Shown piece by piece: positions 40,560 through 47,654 of a stretch of 48,132 bases of DNA. The position numbers and the translations under genes are program-made. The notes under the pieces were generated by a model that was given only the letters and a program-made list of their open reading frames with translations, made no database searches and had not been told where the DNA came from. The DNA comes from Ruminococcaceae bacterium UBA1227 (lineage in GTDB: Bacteria > Bacillota > Clostridia > Oscillospirales > Acutalibacteraceae), in NCBI GenBank assembly GCA_002309175.1, contig DBWX01000014.1, forward strand, positions 5,071 to 53,202. Reading direction: 5' to 3'. Positions within the stretch are counted from its first letter, which is position 1. Every line of letters begins with the position of its first letter.

Positions 40560-41288
40560 ATGAAATGGGCAGTTTTTACGTTTCTGGGGATTGGACTGGT
40601 CTTTCTCTGCTGGTTTTGCATTGAACGTGTAAAGGGCGTTTCAATCAAAGCAGCAATCATCAAGTCGCTCACATCCGCTTACTTCATGATTGTGGCTGTC
40701 TCGGCATTTATCGAAGCACGACCCGAAAAAATGGCGCAACTCGGCCTGTTCGTCATTATCGGTCTCCTCTTCGGTCTGTTCGGTGACATCTGGCTTGATC
40801 TGAAATTCGTCTATCCGGATGACAATGACATCTATACTTTTGCCGGATTCTATACATTTGCTTTTCAGCATATACTCATCATAGCCGGCTTGCTTATGAA
40901 CTATGCAGTGTTCAATTCCGCAAAGGGAGCACTCTTTGCGGTCCTTCCCATCGTGCTGGGACTCGGCGCGGGAGCACTCAATGTCCTGTTTATGGAAAAG
41001 CCGATGAAGCTGAACTACGGAAAGTTCAAGGCAGTATCGGGTGTCTATGGCGGACTTCTCATTTCCGATACATTGCTCGCGGGTTCACTCGCCGCAATGT
41101 ACGGCTTTAAAAACATGACGCTTACACTCATGTTTGCCGGCCTCATACTCTTCCTCATCTCCGACCTCATTCTTTCGGGAACATACTTCGGGGAGGGCAG
41201 GAACAGACCGGTCGATGTAGTCTCCAACCACGTAACATATTATTTCGGACAGTTCCTTATAGCTCTTTCACTTCTTTATCTCGCATAA
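40560..41288 (+). CDS. YhhN/TMEM86-family membrane protein (lysoplasmalogenase-like)
   Basis: A 242-aa protein with about eight membrane helices. The conserved FGDIWLDLKF (Asp near residues 78-82) and LFLISDLILSG (Asp near 201) match the acidic signature residues of the YhhN/TMEM86 family. The animal member TMEM86B hydrolyses lysoplasmalogen. Anaerobic clostridia make plasmalogens, so the activity would be plausible, but bacterial function is an inference. A GGAGG site precedes the ATG. It lies 19 bp before pyk. Confidence 0.75.
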   Translation: MKWAVFTFLGIGLVFLCWFCIERVKGVSIKAAIIKSLTSAYFMIVAVSAFIEARPEKMAQLGLFVIIGLLFGLFGDIWLDLKFVYPDDNDIYTFAGFYTFAFQHILIIAGLLMNYAVFNSAKGALFAVLPIVLGLGAGALNVLFMEKPMKLNYGKFKAVSGVYGGLLISDTLLAGSLAAMYGFKNMTLTLMFAGLILFLISDLILSGTYFGEGRNRPVDVVSNHVTYYFGQFLIALSLLYLA

Positions 41289-41307
41289 AAAGAAAGGAGA
41301 ACTCCTC

Positions 41308-42720
41308 ATGAGAAAAACAAAAATTATCTGTACAATAGGCCCTGCGAGCGACAGCAAGGAAACGCTCGTCGCAATGGCGAAAGCGGGCATGAATGTCGCG
41401 CGCCTCAATTTTTCGCACGGCACCCATGAGGAGCACCTCGACAAAATAGAAAAAATCAAGGAGGTCCGCGAAGAGCTGGGCCTCCCCATAGCCATACTTC
41501 TTGATACAAAGGGTCCGGAGTATCGTATCAAGACCTTTGAAAAGGGTAAGATTATGCTTGAGGAGGGCGATACTTTCACCTTCACGACGAGAGATGTCAA
41601 AGGCACGAAGGATATCGTCTCCGTAAGCTATGCAAATCTTCACAAAGATCTTAAAAAGGGAGATGTAATACTCCTCAACAACGGACTTTTAAAGTTTGAA
41701 ATTAAGGAAATCAAGGGTCAGGACATAATCTGCGAGACCATTGTCGGCGGAGAACTTTCAAACAGAAAGTCCATGAGCTTTCCGAACAAGGTACTAAAGC
41801 AGAAATTCCTCTCCGAGCAGGATAAGGATGACCTGAAATTCGGTGTTGAAAACGGCATAGACTTCATCGCCTGCTCCTTTGTCTCCTGCAAGCAGGATCT
41901 GCTCGACGTTAAGAAATATCTCAAGGAGATAGGCTATGACGGAAAGGACAACCTGATAGCGAAGATTGAAAACCAGTCGGGTATAGACAATATAAAGGAA
42001 ATCTGTGAAGAGTGCGACGGCATTATGATAGGCCGCGGTGACATGGGCGTGGAGATTCCTTTCGAGGAGCTCCCGGCAGTTCAGAAGAAGCTTATCACGA
42101 ACTGCCGCCTGCTCGGCAAGAGGGTCATTACCGCGACCGAGATGCTCGAGTCCATGATTCACAACACGCGGCCTACCCGCGCGGAGATATCCGACGTCGC
42201 AAACGCCGTTTACGACGGATCGAGCGCCATAATGCTCTCGGGTGAGACAGCCTCAGGCGAACACCCCGTGGAAGCCGTTGAGACAATGTCGAAGATTGCG
42301 GAGTTCACGGAGCAGAATATTAATTATAATAAGCGCTTTGCCGAGACGGAGTTCACCATAAAGAACACTGCAGATGCCATAAGCCATGCCACGGTCGGTA
42401 TGGCAATCGATATTGACGCTAAGGCTATCGCCGTCTGCACAATATCCGGCAAGACCGCCCGCATGGTGTCGCGCTTCCGTCCGACCGTCGATATTCTCGG
42501 TCTGACGACGGACAAGCGCACCTACTATCAACTCGCTCTCTCCTGGGGTGTCATCCCCACCATAGTTGATGTCTATGACTCAACTGAGGTCATGTTCTAC
42601 ACGGCCAAGCAGAAACTTAAAGAGGTCATGGGCCTCGGTGAAGGTGATCTCGCAGTCCTTTCGGGCGGCACCTCCACAATCCCGGGCAACACAAACCTCA
42701 TAAAAGTTGAAACATTATAA
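41308..42720 (+). CDS. pyk: Pyruvate kinase
   Basis: This is the final glycolytic step: phosphoenolpyruvate and ADP to pyruvate and ATP. The 470-aa product starts RKTKIICTIGPAS and has NFSHGTHEEH, LLDTKGPEYR and CSFVSCKQDLLDVK. IIAKIENQSG-type (LIAKIENQSG) holds the catalytic Lys, and GIMIGRGDMGVEIP and TATEMLESMIHNTRPTRAEISDVANAVYDG complete the set. It ends with the C-terminal allosteric domain and lacks the extra PEP-utiliser domain found in Bacillus-type enzymes (about 585 aa). An AAAGGAG site precedes the ATG. No own promoter is seen in the 19-bp gap. Confidence 0.96.
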   Translation: MRKTKIICTIGPASDSKETLVAMAKAGMNVARLNFSHGTHEEHLDKIEKIKEVREELGLPIAILLDTKGPEYRIKTFEKGKIMLEEGDTFTFTTRDVKGTKDIVSVSYANLHKDLKKGDVILLNNGLLKFEIKEIKGQDIICETIVGGELSNRKSMSFPNKVLKQKFLSEQDKDDLKFGVENGIDFIACSFVSCKQDLLDVKKYLKEIGYDGKDNLIAKIENQSGIDNIKEICEECDGIMIGRGDMGVEIPFEELPAVQKKLITNCRLLGKRVITATEMLESMIHNTRPTRAEISDVANAVYDGSSAIMLSGETASGEHPVEAVETMSKIAEFTEQNINYNKRFAETEFTIKNTADAISHATVGMAIDIDAKAIAVCTISGKTARMVSRFRPTVDILGLTTDKRTYYQLALSWGVIPTIVDVYDSTEVMFYTAKQKLKEVMGLGEGDLAVLSGGTSTIPGNTNLIKVETL

Positions 42721-42725
42721 AAAAG

Positions 42726-42750
42726 ACCCGCCTTAAACGGCGGGTTCTTT
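42726..42750. terminator. Bidirectional terminator between pyk and nth
   Basis: ACCCGCC (42726-42732) pairs with GGCGGGT (42739-42745) around TTAAAC, with TTCTTTTATTTT after it on +. The A-rich flank (42719-42724) gives a T run on -. It overlaps the end of nth's transcript (nth stop at 42750). Confidence 0.85.
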
Positions 42751-43376
42751 TATTTTGCTGATTTGCAGTAGTCCTTCAGACAGCATTTCTCACACTGAGG
42801 GCGGCGGGCAATACAGACCGCGCGGCCGTGAAGGACCATCCTGTGACAAAAGTTGTTTGACTCGTCGGGCGGCAGAATCTTTTTGAGTTCAAGTTCCACC
42901 TTTTTCGGGTCCTTTGTGTCAACAAGGCCTAAAAGATTGCTGATTCTTATAAGATGCGTGTCCGCGACAACGGCAGGTTTGCCGTAGACGTCGCCGACAA
43001 TCAGGTTGGCAGTCTTTCTGCCGACACCCGGCAGCGACGTCAGGTCCTCGATATTGTCGGGGACAATGCCGTCAAATCTCTCAAGTACCGCCTGCGCGGC
43101 ACCGATAATGTCTTTGGCTTTTGCGTGGTAGAAGCCGCAGGAGTGGACGAGTTCCTCCACATCCGAAAGCTTTGCGGCAGCAAAAGCCTCAGTTGTCGGG
43201 TACTTTGCAAAGAGCGCAGGCGTAATCATATTTACGCGGGCGTCCGTGCACTGTGCCGACAGCCTTGTCGCCACAAGCAGCTGGAACGGGTCGCCCGCCA
43301 CAAGTGCGCACTCCGCGTCAGGATATTCTTTTTTCAGCGCCTCGACACACGCGAGTGCGCGTTCTTTCTTGGTCAT
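42750..43376 (-). CDS. nth: Endonuclease III
   Basis: A base-excision-repair glycosylase/AP lyase for oxidised pyrimidines. The 208-aa product has the helix-hairpin-helix LPGVGRKTANLIV with the catalytic Lys, and VADTHLIRI with the catalytic Asp. The C-terminal [4Fe-4S] cluster has ligands in the C-x6-C-x2-C-x5-C pattern (CIARRPQCEKCCLKDYC). All key residues are present. It starts 9 bp after the upstream membrane-protein gene and shares its transcript. Confidence 0.96.
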   Translation of the reverse strand: MTKKERALACVEALKKEYPDAECALVAGDPFQLLVATRLSAQCTDARVNMITPALFAKYPTTEAFAAAKLSDVEELVHSCGFYHAKAKDIIGAAQAVLERFDGIVPDNIEDLTSLPGVGRKTANLIVGDVYGKPAVVADTHLIRISNLLGLVDTKDPKKVELELKKILPPDESNNFCHRMVLHGRAVCIARRPQCEKCCLKDYCKSAK

Positions 43377-43385
43377 ATTAGCTCC

Positions 43386-44162
43386 TTAGAATTTAGATGC
43401 AATCCAGGTTATAAGTTCCATAACGATAAAGATTATCGGGAGTTCGACAAGGTAGATGAGGAAACAGTTTTTGCCGAGCCAGGTGAGAGCCTTAGAGTGA
43501 ACAGGGTAGGCGAAGGCAGGAACCTTGCCGTCCGAGACGGGCTTGCCGAGGAAGGCACCCATATAAAAGACAAAGACATAGGGAATCATCGGGAAGTAGT
43601 CCGCCGAGTAGAAATCCGGAGACTGGATGCCGAGCGGGAACAGCCACTTCTGCTCAAAAGCGGAATCCGGCAGGCGCCAGGATAAATCACCCCAGAGAGA
43701 AATCATACCTTCCGTGTCCCAGTATCTGAAAATCCAGAAGAGGAAGATCGTAATGAAGAGGCCTAAAATCCAGGGCGTCTTTACTACGGCCTTCTCAAAG
43801 AGAACGTAACTCAAAATGGCTACGGTGAAGAAGTCGAGGATACCCCACCAGATTTCCGTGCCGACAAAGCCCATCTTGGGAAGCACAATGATTGACACGA
43901 AGTTTAAGGCCAGGGCGAAAACCGCGAGTTTCAGTCCGCGTTTCAAGTTGCTGTGGGATAAATTGCAGCAGATGCCGCAGATAAAAATAAACATGCACGA
44001 GACGTACGGCTGGACGGGCAGGAAAAATGTATACGCATCATACCCGAACTGTATGTCATACTGCTCATACATAAATATAAAGGCATGATAGAAGATCATG
44101 CACAGGACGCAGAAGCCCCGGAGCTCGTCCAGAAGGGCTATGCGTTTGCTTGAATCACTCAT
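43386..44162 (-). CDS. DUF1624/HGSNAT-type integral membrane protein
   Basis: A 258-aa polytopic protein. The N-terminus RIALLDELRGFCVLCMIFYHAFIF resembles the first helix of acyltransferase-like DUF1624 proteins, with the conserved Asp-x-x-Arg-Gly and Tyr-His. CMFIFICGICCNLSHSNLKRGLKL matches the next conserved segment. About seven helices follow. The human relative HGSNAT is a transmembrane acetyltransferase, so acyl transfer to an extracytoplasmic glycan is conceivable, but the bacterial substrate is unknown. It shares a transcript with nth and starts in a symmetric divergent promoter region. Confidence 0.8.
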   Translation of the reverse strand: MSDSSKRIALLDELRGFCVLCMIFYHAFIFMYEQYDIQFGYDAYTFFLPVQPYVSCMFIFICGICCNLSHSNLKRGLKLAVFALALNFVSIIVLPKMGFVGTEIWWGILDFFTVAILSYVLFEKAVVKTPWILGLFITIFLFWIFRYWDTEGMISLWGDLSWRLPDSAFEQKWLFPLGIQSPDFYSADYFPMIPYVFVFYMGAFLGKPVSDGKVPAFAYPVHSKALTWLGKNCFLIYLVELPIIFIVMELITWIASKF

Positions 44163-44172
44163 TTAATCACCA

Positions 44173-44201
44173 TTGCCGATTATAGCAAATTCGTGTATAA
44201 T
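44173..44201 (+). promoter_or_regulatory. Sigma-A promoter of the HAD phosphatase gene
   Basis: TTGCCG (44173-44178) and a perfect TATAAT (44196-44201) are 17 bp apart. The start site should be near 44208, just before the GGGAGG ribosome binding site. It overlaps the opposing promoter at 44179-44207 almost completely. Confidence 0.82.
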
Positions 44202-44207
44202 AGGCAA
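44179..44207 (-). promoter_or_regulatory. Sigma-A promoter of the DUF1624-nth unit, antiparallel to the HAD promoter
   Basis: On the minus strand TTGCCT (complement of 44202-44207) and a perfect TATAAT (complement of 44179-44184) are 17 bp apart. The start site would lie near 44172, about 10 nt before the ATG at 44162, so the leader is very short. The -35 of each promoter flanks the -10 of the other. Confidence 0.72.
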
Positions 44208-44230
44208 GCAAACGGGAGGTCAGGAACACT

Positions 44231-44884
44231 ATGTTTGATGCGGTGATATTTGATTTTGACGGCACTGTTGCGGATACCGGCGAAGGTGTGCGCAATGCGG
44301 TCCGTTATGCGCTCAGAAAATATAATATACCCATAATCGAGGACCGCTTAAACGAGTTTCTCGGACCGCCGCTTTATCTGACTTTTGAAGATCAGTACAA
44401 GGTTACACCGGAGTTTGCGAGCACTCTCGTTGACACCTACCGTGTTTACTACACCGAGAAAGGTGTCTATGAGCTTGAACTTTATCCGGGCATGCTTGAT
44501 CTGCTTGAGACACTGAAGGCGGACGGCGTAAAAGTCGCTGTCGCTTCTTCCAAGCCGCAGCACTACCTCGACCTTGCCATACCATATCTCAAAATAGATA
44601 CGTATTTCGATGCCGTCATAGGTCCCGAACTCAAGAATCATAACTCGGACAAGTCGAGACTTGTCCTGAGTGCCTGTGAGGCGCTCGGCGTAGAGCCTTC
44701 AAAACGCGTCGTCATGATCGGTGACCGCTTTTATGACATTGACGGCGCAAAAAAAGCAGGCGTTGCTTCCGCCGCTTTCCTCTCCGGCTACGGTTCAAAA
44801 GAGGAACTTGAATCGCATGCGCCCGACATTATCGCCGAGGACGCAGCAGCGCTCAAAAAGGCATTGACAACAAACAACCTCTAA
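44231..44884 (+). CDS. HAD-superfamily phosphatase, phosphoglycolate phosphatase-like
   Basis: A 217-aa HAD hydrolase with a helical cap. Motif I is VIFDFDGTVADTG (Asp8 nucleophile, Asp10). Motif II is VAVASSKP, the motif III Lys is in PSKRVVMIGD, and motif IV is MIGDRFYDIDGAKKAG. The cap (about 15-85) and size fit the Gph/PpaX group acting on small phosphate esters. The substrate cannot be told by eye. It is monocistronic apart from the tRNA genes, whose promoter lies in its last 20 bases. Confidence 0.88.
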   Translation: MFDAVIFDFDGTVADTGEGVRNAVRYALRKYNIPIIEDRLNEFLGPPLYLTFEDQYKVTPEFASTLVDTYRVYYTEKGVYELELYPGMLDLLETLKADGVKVAVASSKPQHYLDLAIPYLKIDTYFDAVIGPELKNHNSDKSRLVLSACEALGVEPSKRVVMIGDRFYDIDGAKKAGVASAAFLSGYGSKEELESHAPDIIAEDAAALKKALTTNNL

Positions 44885-44892
44885 GTTATAAT
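44864..44892 (+). promoter_or_regulatory. Perfect consensus promoter for the tRNA pair
   Basis: TTGACA (44864-44869) and TATAAT (44887-44892) with a 17-bp spacer match the sigma-A consensus at all 12 positions. The -35 lies inside the last codons of the HAD gene. Transcription should start near 44899, about 15 nt before tRNA-Met. Confidence 0.93.
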
Positions 44893-44913
44893 AACTTTCG
44901 CGCTTTTATAAAC

Positions 44914-44990
44914 GGCGGGATAGCTCAGTTGGCTAGAGCACTCGGTTCATACCCGGGGTGTCGTGGGTTCAAATCCCTCTCCCGCTACCA
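44914..44990 (+). tRNA. tRNA-Met (anticodon CAT)
   Basis: A 77-nt cloverleaf. Acceptor GGCGGGA pairs with TCCCGCT (first pair G-U). The D arm is GCTC/GAGC, the anticodon stem CTCGG/CCGGG with loop TTCATAC, and the T arm has loop TTCAAAT. CCA is encoded. The T stem has one apparent T-T mismatch at its second pair. The G1-U72 pair and overall sequence look like the clostridial elongator tRNA-Met. An Ile tRNA with a lysidine-modified CAT anticodon is the alternative. Confidence 0.9.
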
Positions 44991-44992
44991 AC

Positions 44993-45067
44993 GGCCCGGT
45001 GGTCAAGCGGTCAAGACACCGCCCTTTCACGGCGGTAACACGAGTTCGATTCTCGTCCGGGTCACCA
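44993..45067 (+). tRNA. tRNA-Glu (anticodon TTC)
   Basis: A 75-nt cloverleaf. Acceptor GGCCCGG pairs with CCGGGTC. The anticodon stem CCGCC/GGCGG encloses CTTTCAC (anticodon TTC), and the T arm is CGAGT-TCGATT-type with loop TTCGATT. CCA is encoded. It lies 2 bp after tRNA-Met and shares its promoter and terminator. Confidence 0.95.
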
Positions 45068-45101
45068 AAAAAGCTCTGACGTTTCTGTCAGAGCTTTTTT
45101 A
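45068..45101. terminator. Bidirectional terminator after the tRNA pair
   Basis: AAGCTCTGAC (45071-45080) pairs with GTCAGAGCTT (45087-45096) around GTTTCT, followed by a T run to 45100. The A run at 45067-45072 gives a T run on the minus strand, where it serves the AI-2E-type gene ending at 45109. Confidence 0.93.
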
Positions 45102-45108
45102 TTTATGT

Positions 45109-46284
45109 TTACGAGTCTGCAGGTGTTTCCTGCGGGCTCTTTTCTTCGGGGACTGCATCGTCCGGCGGAGGTGATATACCTCGTTTTGCCTCGAGGGTCG
45201 GAATAAGGTAGGTCCTGTACATGTGGTCGATGATTGCGACTACCGGTATTGCAAGAAGGATGCCGATGACGCCGAACATGTTGCCTCCTACGATGACGCC
45301 CATGAGTATCCAGAGACCGGACACACCGAACTGGTTGCCGAAAAGGTGCGGCTTGATAAGATAGCCGTCCAGAATCTGGAGCACAAGTGAGATTATGATG
45401 AAAATCAGTGCGTGGAGCGGGTGAGTCATGAGGAGAATCAGAGCTCCGATTACGGCGCCGACCAGAGGTCCGAATGTAGGTACGAGGTTCGTGATTGCAA
45501 TTACGAAGGATATGAGGCCGACATACTGCATGCCGAAGATAGCCATGAGTATACCGTTTAAACCGCCGATTATGATACTGTCAACGATATTGAAGATGAT
45601 GTAGCGGCTGAAAATCCAGTCACACTTTTTCGCGAAGTTCATGGTCCTCGTATATCTCTCGGGAGAGAGAGAAGCCTTGAACAGGCGGTCTGTTCCGGTC
45701 TTGAGAACATCTTTCTCGGCAAGCAGGTATATTGAGAGGATGAATGCGATTACTACGCGGAAGACGCCTTTGCCGGCACTTGCGGAAGCTTCAAGTATAC
45801 CTCCGAGGTTGTCACTCAGGAGATTGAAAGCATTGCTTATTGCGCCTTCTGAGGTGTCAATGAAGTTGCGTATGTCGATTGTGGTCTTGGAGATGCCCCA
45901 TTTTCCGAGCAGATTCTCCGCGTGCGCGACATATTCGGGCAGGTTGGCGGAGAGGGTCTGGATGCTGTCTATAAGCTGAGGCACCAGAATCATAATCGCG
46001 AAGGTTATGAAGAGAAGTACAACGATGTAGGAAATCGTGATTGCGACGGCCTTGCGTATTTTGGGCTTCTTTACAAACTCAAAGATACTGAAGAAGAGTT
46101 TGTAAAGGGGATTTATCATGTAGGCAAAGACAAAGGACAGAATCAGGGGACGGAAATAGCCTACGAACTTAGTTATGCCGTCCCAGATGCCTCCGAAATG
46201 CGCCATGAGGACATAGAGAAGGACGCCGGTGCAGATGGCGACCGTCATGGGGTACCAGGGCTTTTCTTTGATTTTGTTGAACAT
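45109..46284 (-). CDS. AI-2E (PerM/YdiK) family membrane protein
   Basis: A 391-aa polytopic membrane protein. N-terminal helices (about 12-30, 36-58, 75-100) precede a soluble segment, followed by the family block YIIFNIVDSIIIGGLNGILMAIFGMQYVGLISFVIAITNLVPTFGP-like region (seen from about residue 225). LILLMTHPLHALIFIIISLVLQ and LWILMGVIVGGNMFGVIGILLAIPVVAI close the core. The C-terminus is Pro/Glu-rich. Family members export autoinducer-2 or act as Na+/H+ antiporters; the substrate here is open. It starts within the ogg stop (TAATG overlap), so both genes share a transcript. Confidence 0.9.
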   Translation of the reverse strand: MFNKIKEKPWYPMTVAICTGVLLYVLMAHFGGIWDGITKFVGYFRPLILSFVFAYMINPLYKLFFSIFEFVKKPKIRKAVAITISYIVVLLFITFAIMILVPQLIDSIQTLSANLPEYVAHAENLLGKWGISKTTIDIRNFIDTSEGAISNAFNLLSDNLGGILEASASAGKGVFRVVIAFILSIYLLAEKDVLKTGTDRLFKASLSPERYTRTMNFAKKCDWIFSRYIIFNIVDSIIIGGLNGILMAIFGMQYVGLISFVIAITNLVPTFGPLVGAVIGALILLMTHPLHALIFIIISLVLQILDGYLIKPHLFGNQFGVSGLWILMGVIVGGNMFGVIGILLAIPVVAIIDHMYRTYLIPTLEAKRGISPPPDDAVPEEKSPQETPADS

Positions 46285-47195
46285 TATTTTTTGCTTCCTT
46301 TCTCTGTGTCATCCAGGTGGCGGCGCCAGTGGAACAGATATTGCTGTGCGATGCCGCGGGTGCCGGCCGTGCAGGGCGGTAAGCCCTGCGGGTAGAGTTC
46401 AGAGAGTATTCTCTTCACCCAGACATCCTGCGGGAAGGCATCGGCCTGCCGGCAGCCGTAGAGGAGCACGCATTGCGCGACCTTCGGGCCGACGCCCTTT
46501 ATTTTAAGAAGTTCTGCTTCCGCTTCATCAAGCGGAAGCTCTTTTAAGTTTTCAAGGTCTATTTCGCCGCTCGCTGTCTTTCTCGCGGCGTCAATAATAT
46601 ATTTGTTCCGAAAGCCCGCGCGTATGGGAGCGAGGTCCTCGGGCTCAAGTCCTGCCAGTTTCTCTGCGGTCGGGAAAGAGTACAGGGTCTTATCTGTTCC
46701 ATCTGCTGTTTTTATCGTTCTGACGGGTTCGCCGAAGTTCTCGCAGAGGCGCTCTATTATGCCTTTTATGCGCGGGATATTGTTGTTCTGCGAGATGATG
46801 AAGGAGCAGAGGGTCTCCCAGGGATCCTGGTTTGTGACCCTTATACCATAATACTCCCTGTCGGCCTGTTTTAAATACTTATCTTTATTGTATGTGCTGA
46901 GGATGGAGTCATAGTCGCGGTCAAGGTCAAAGTAGGGGACCCAGATTTCGTTGAAAACCTTCTCGTCGCAGTCATAGAAGGTGATGTCGCATGTGTCGTC
47001 CTTGTTTTGGCTGAAACTGAGCTCGCAGTACACGGGGCCGTTCTCTGAAGAGACTACGGCGCACCAGTGACCCTCGGAAGTCTTCTCCCAGCGGAAGGAC
47101 TGACCGCAGTCCAGGGTATAATCCGGGTTCAGGCAATGAATATTTTTTACTGTCAAGTTACAGTTGTCGGTTTTCAGTGTAAAATTTCGGCCCAA
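46284..47195 (-). CDS. ogg: OGG1-type 8-oxoguanine DNA glycosylase
   Basis: A base-excision glycosylase/AP lyase that removes 8-oxoguanine. The 303-aa product has the OGG N-terminal domain (TLDCGQSFRWEK, about 28-38). PWETLCSFIISQNNNIPRIKGII is typical of the HhH-GPD core. The hairpin is GVGPKVAQCVLL (catalytic Lys238) and the catalytic Asp is in FPQDVWVKRI (Asp257). The start is TTG at 47195 with GGAGG 8 nt upstream. The next gene overlaps its stop by one base. Unlike nth there is no Fe-S cluster. Confidence 0.92.
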   Translation of the reverse strand: MGRNFTLKTDNCNLTVKNIHCLNPDYTLDCGQSFRWEKTSEGHWCAVVSSENGPVYCELSFSQNKDDTCDITFYDCDEKVFNEIWVPYFDLDRDYDSILSTYNKDKYLKQADREYYGIRVTNQDPWETLCSFIISQNNNIPRIKGIIERLCENFGEPVRTIKTADGTDKTLYSFPTAEKLAGLEPEDLAPIRAGFRNKYIIDAARKTASGEIDLENLKELPLDEAEAELLKIKGVGPKVAQCVLLYGCRQADAFPQDVWVKRILSELYPQGLPPCTAGTRGIAQQYLFHWRRHLDDTEKGSKK

Positions 47196-47227
47196 TTTTC
47201 AGGCCTCCTTTTGTGCATTTTATACTT

Positions 47228-47239
47228 CCAAAATTTTGG
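47228..47239. promoter_or_regulatory. Perfect 12-bp palindrome upstream of ogg
   Basis: CCAAAATTTTGG is a perfect palindrome 20 bp before the ogg ribosome binding site. It could be an operator, but AT-rich palindromes also occur by chance in such sequence. Confidence 0.35.
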
Positions 47240-47569
47240 CTTAAATATGTGCATTGTGACGATTATTTATTTTCAGGTAAAGAGTTTTTAACGGCTTGTA
47301 ATAGAGAAATTTGTCAACCCCGATTTTCTCCGCAAAAACGTCAAAAAGCCCCGAAAAGCCTTATACGGCGTTATATAATTTTTTTGATTCCGCAATTTCC
47401 ACCGAGTTTTGCACATTTGGGGCATCAAATTATATTACAGTTCGTATAATTTTGGAATTCTGTCCGAAAAAAACTTGTTAAAAACCTATTGACAAGTTAA
47501 AAATGACGTAGTTGTGCCATTTTATTAAAGTACATAGTTACGTTGATTATGAACATGCGTCCGTTTTGG

Positions 47570-47583
47570 TTTCACGTGTGAAA
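47570..47583. promoter_or_regulatory. Dyad TTTCAC-GT-GTGAAA (possible operator)
   Basis: Two perfect 6-bp arms are separated by 2 bp. The spacing is too tight for an RNA hairpin and fits a dimeric DNA-binding protein. It sits just downstream of the candidate minus-strand promoter at 47585-47613, where a repressor would block initiation. Confidence 0.4.
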
Positions 47584-47584
47584 G

Positions 47585-47613
47585 TGTTTATGAAGATTGC
47601 CAAAAAATGTCAA
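47585..47613 (-). promoter_or_regulatory. Candidate minus-strand promoter upstream of ogg
   Basis: A perfect TTGACA (complement of 47608-47613) is followed after 17 bp by TAAACA (complement of 47585-47590), only a 3/6 match to the -10. If used, it would give a leader of about 380 nt before ogg, or a separate small RNA. Confidence 0.35.
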
Positions 47614-47654
47614 ACTTTATATTTTTCTGTTTTGGAAAAATAATTGAATATTAT

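Larger units (their letters stand above)
47196..47654. other. 459-bp AT-rich intergenic region between rarA and ogg
   Basis: No credible gene was found: short open frames lack ribosome binding sites and have no recognisable protein. The region is much richer in A and T than its neighbours. It contains the palindrome CCAAAATTTTGG (47228-47239), an inverted repeat AACTTGT/ACAAGTT (47472-47478 and 47491-47498 region) whose minus-strand copy runs into a T tract, a dyad at 47570-47583, and several TTGACA-like boxes. It must hold the ogg promoter and possibly the rarA terminator. Confidence 0.7.

Noticed and set aside
44929..45174. 81-codon open frame crossing both tRNA genes and the terminator.
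   Set aside because: Both tRNAs fold into complete cloverleaves with CCA ends; an mRNA through them is not credible.
47213..47449. 78-codon open frame in the AT-rich intergenic region.
   Set aside because: No ribosome binding site, composition unlike the neighbouring genes, no recognisable protein, and it covers promoter-like and palindromic elements.
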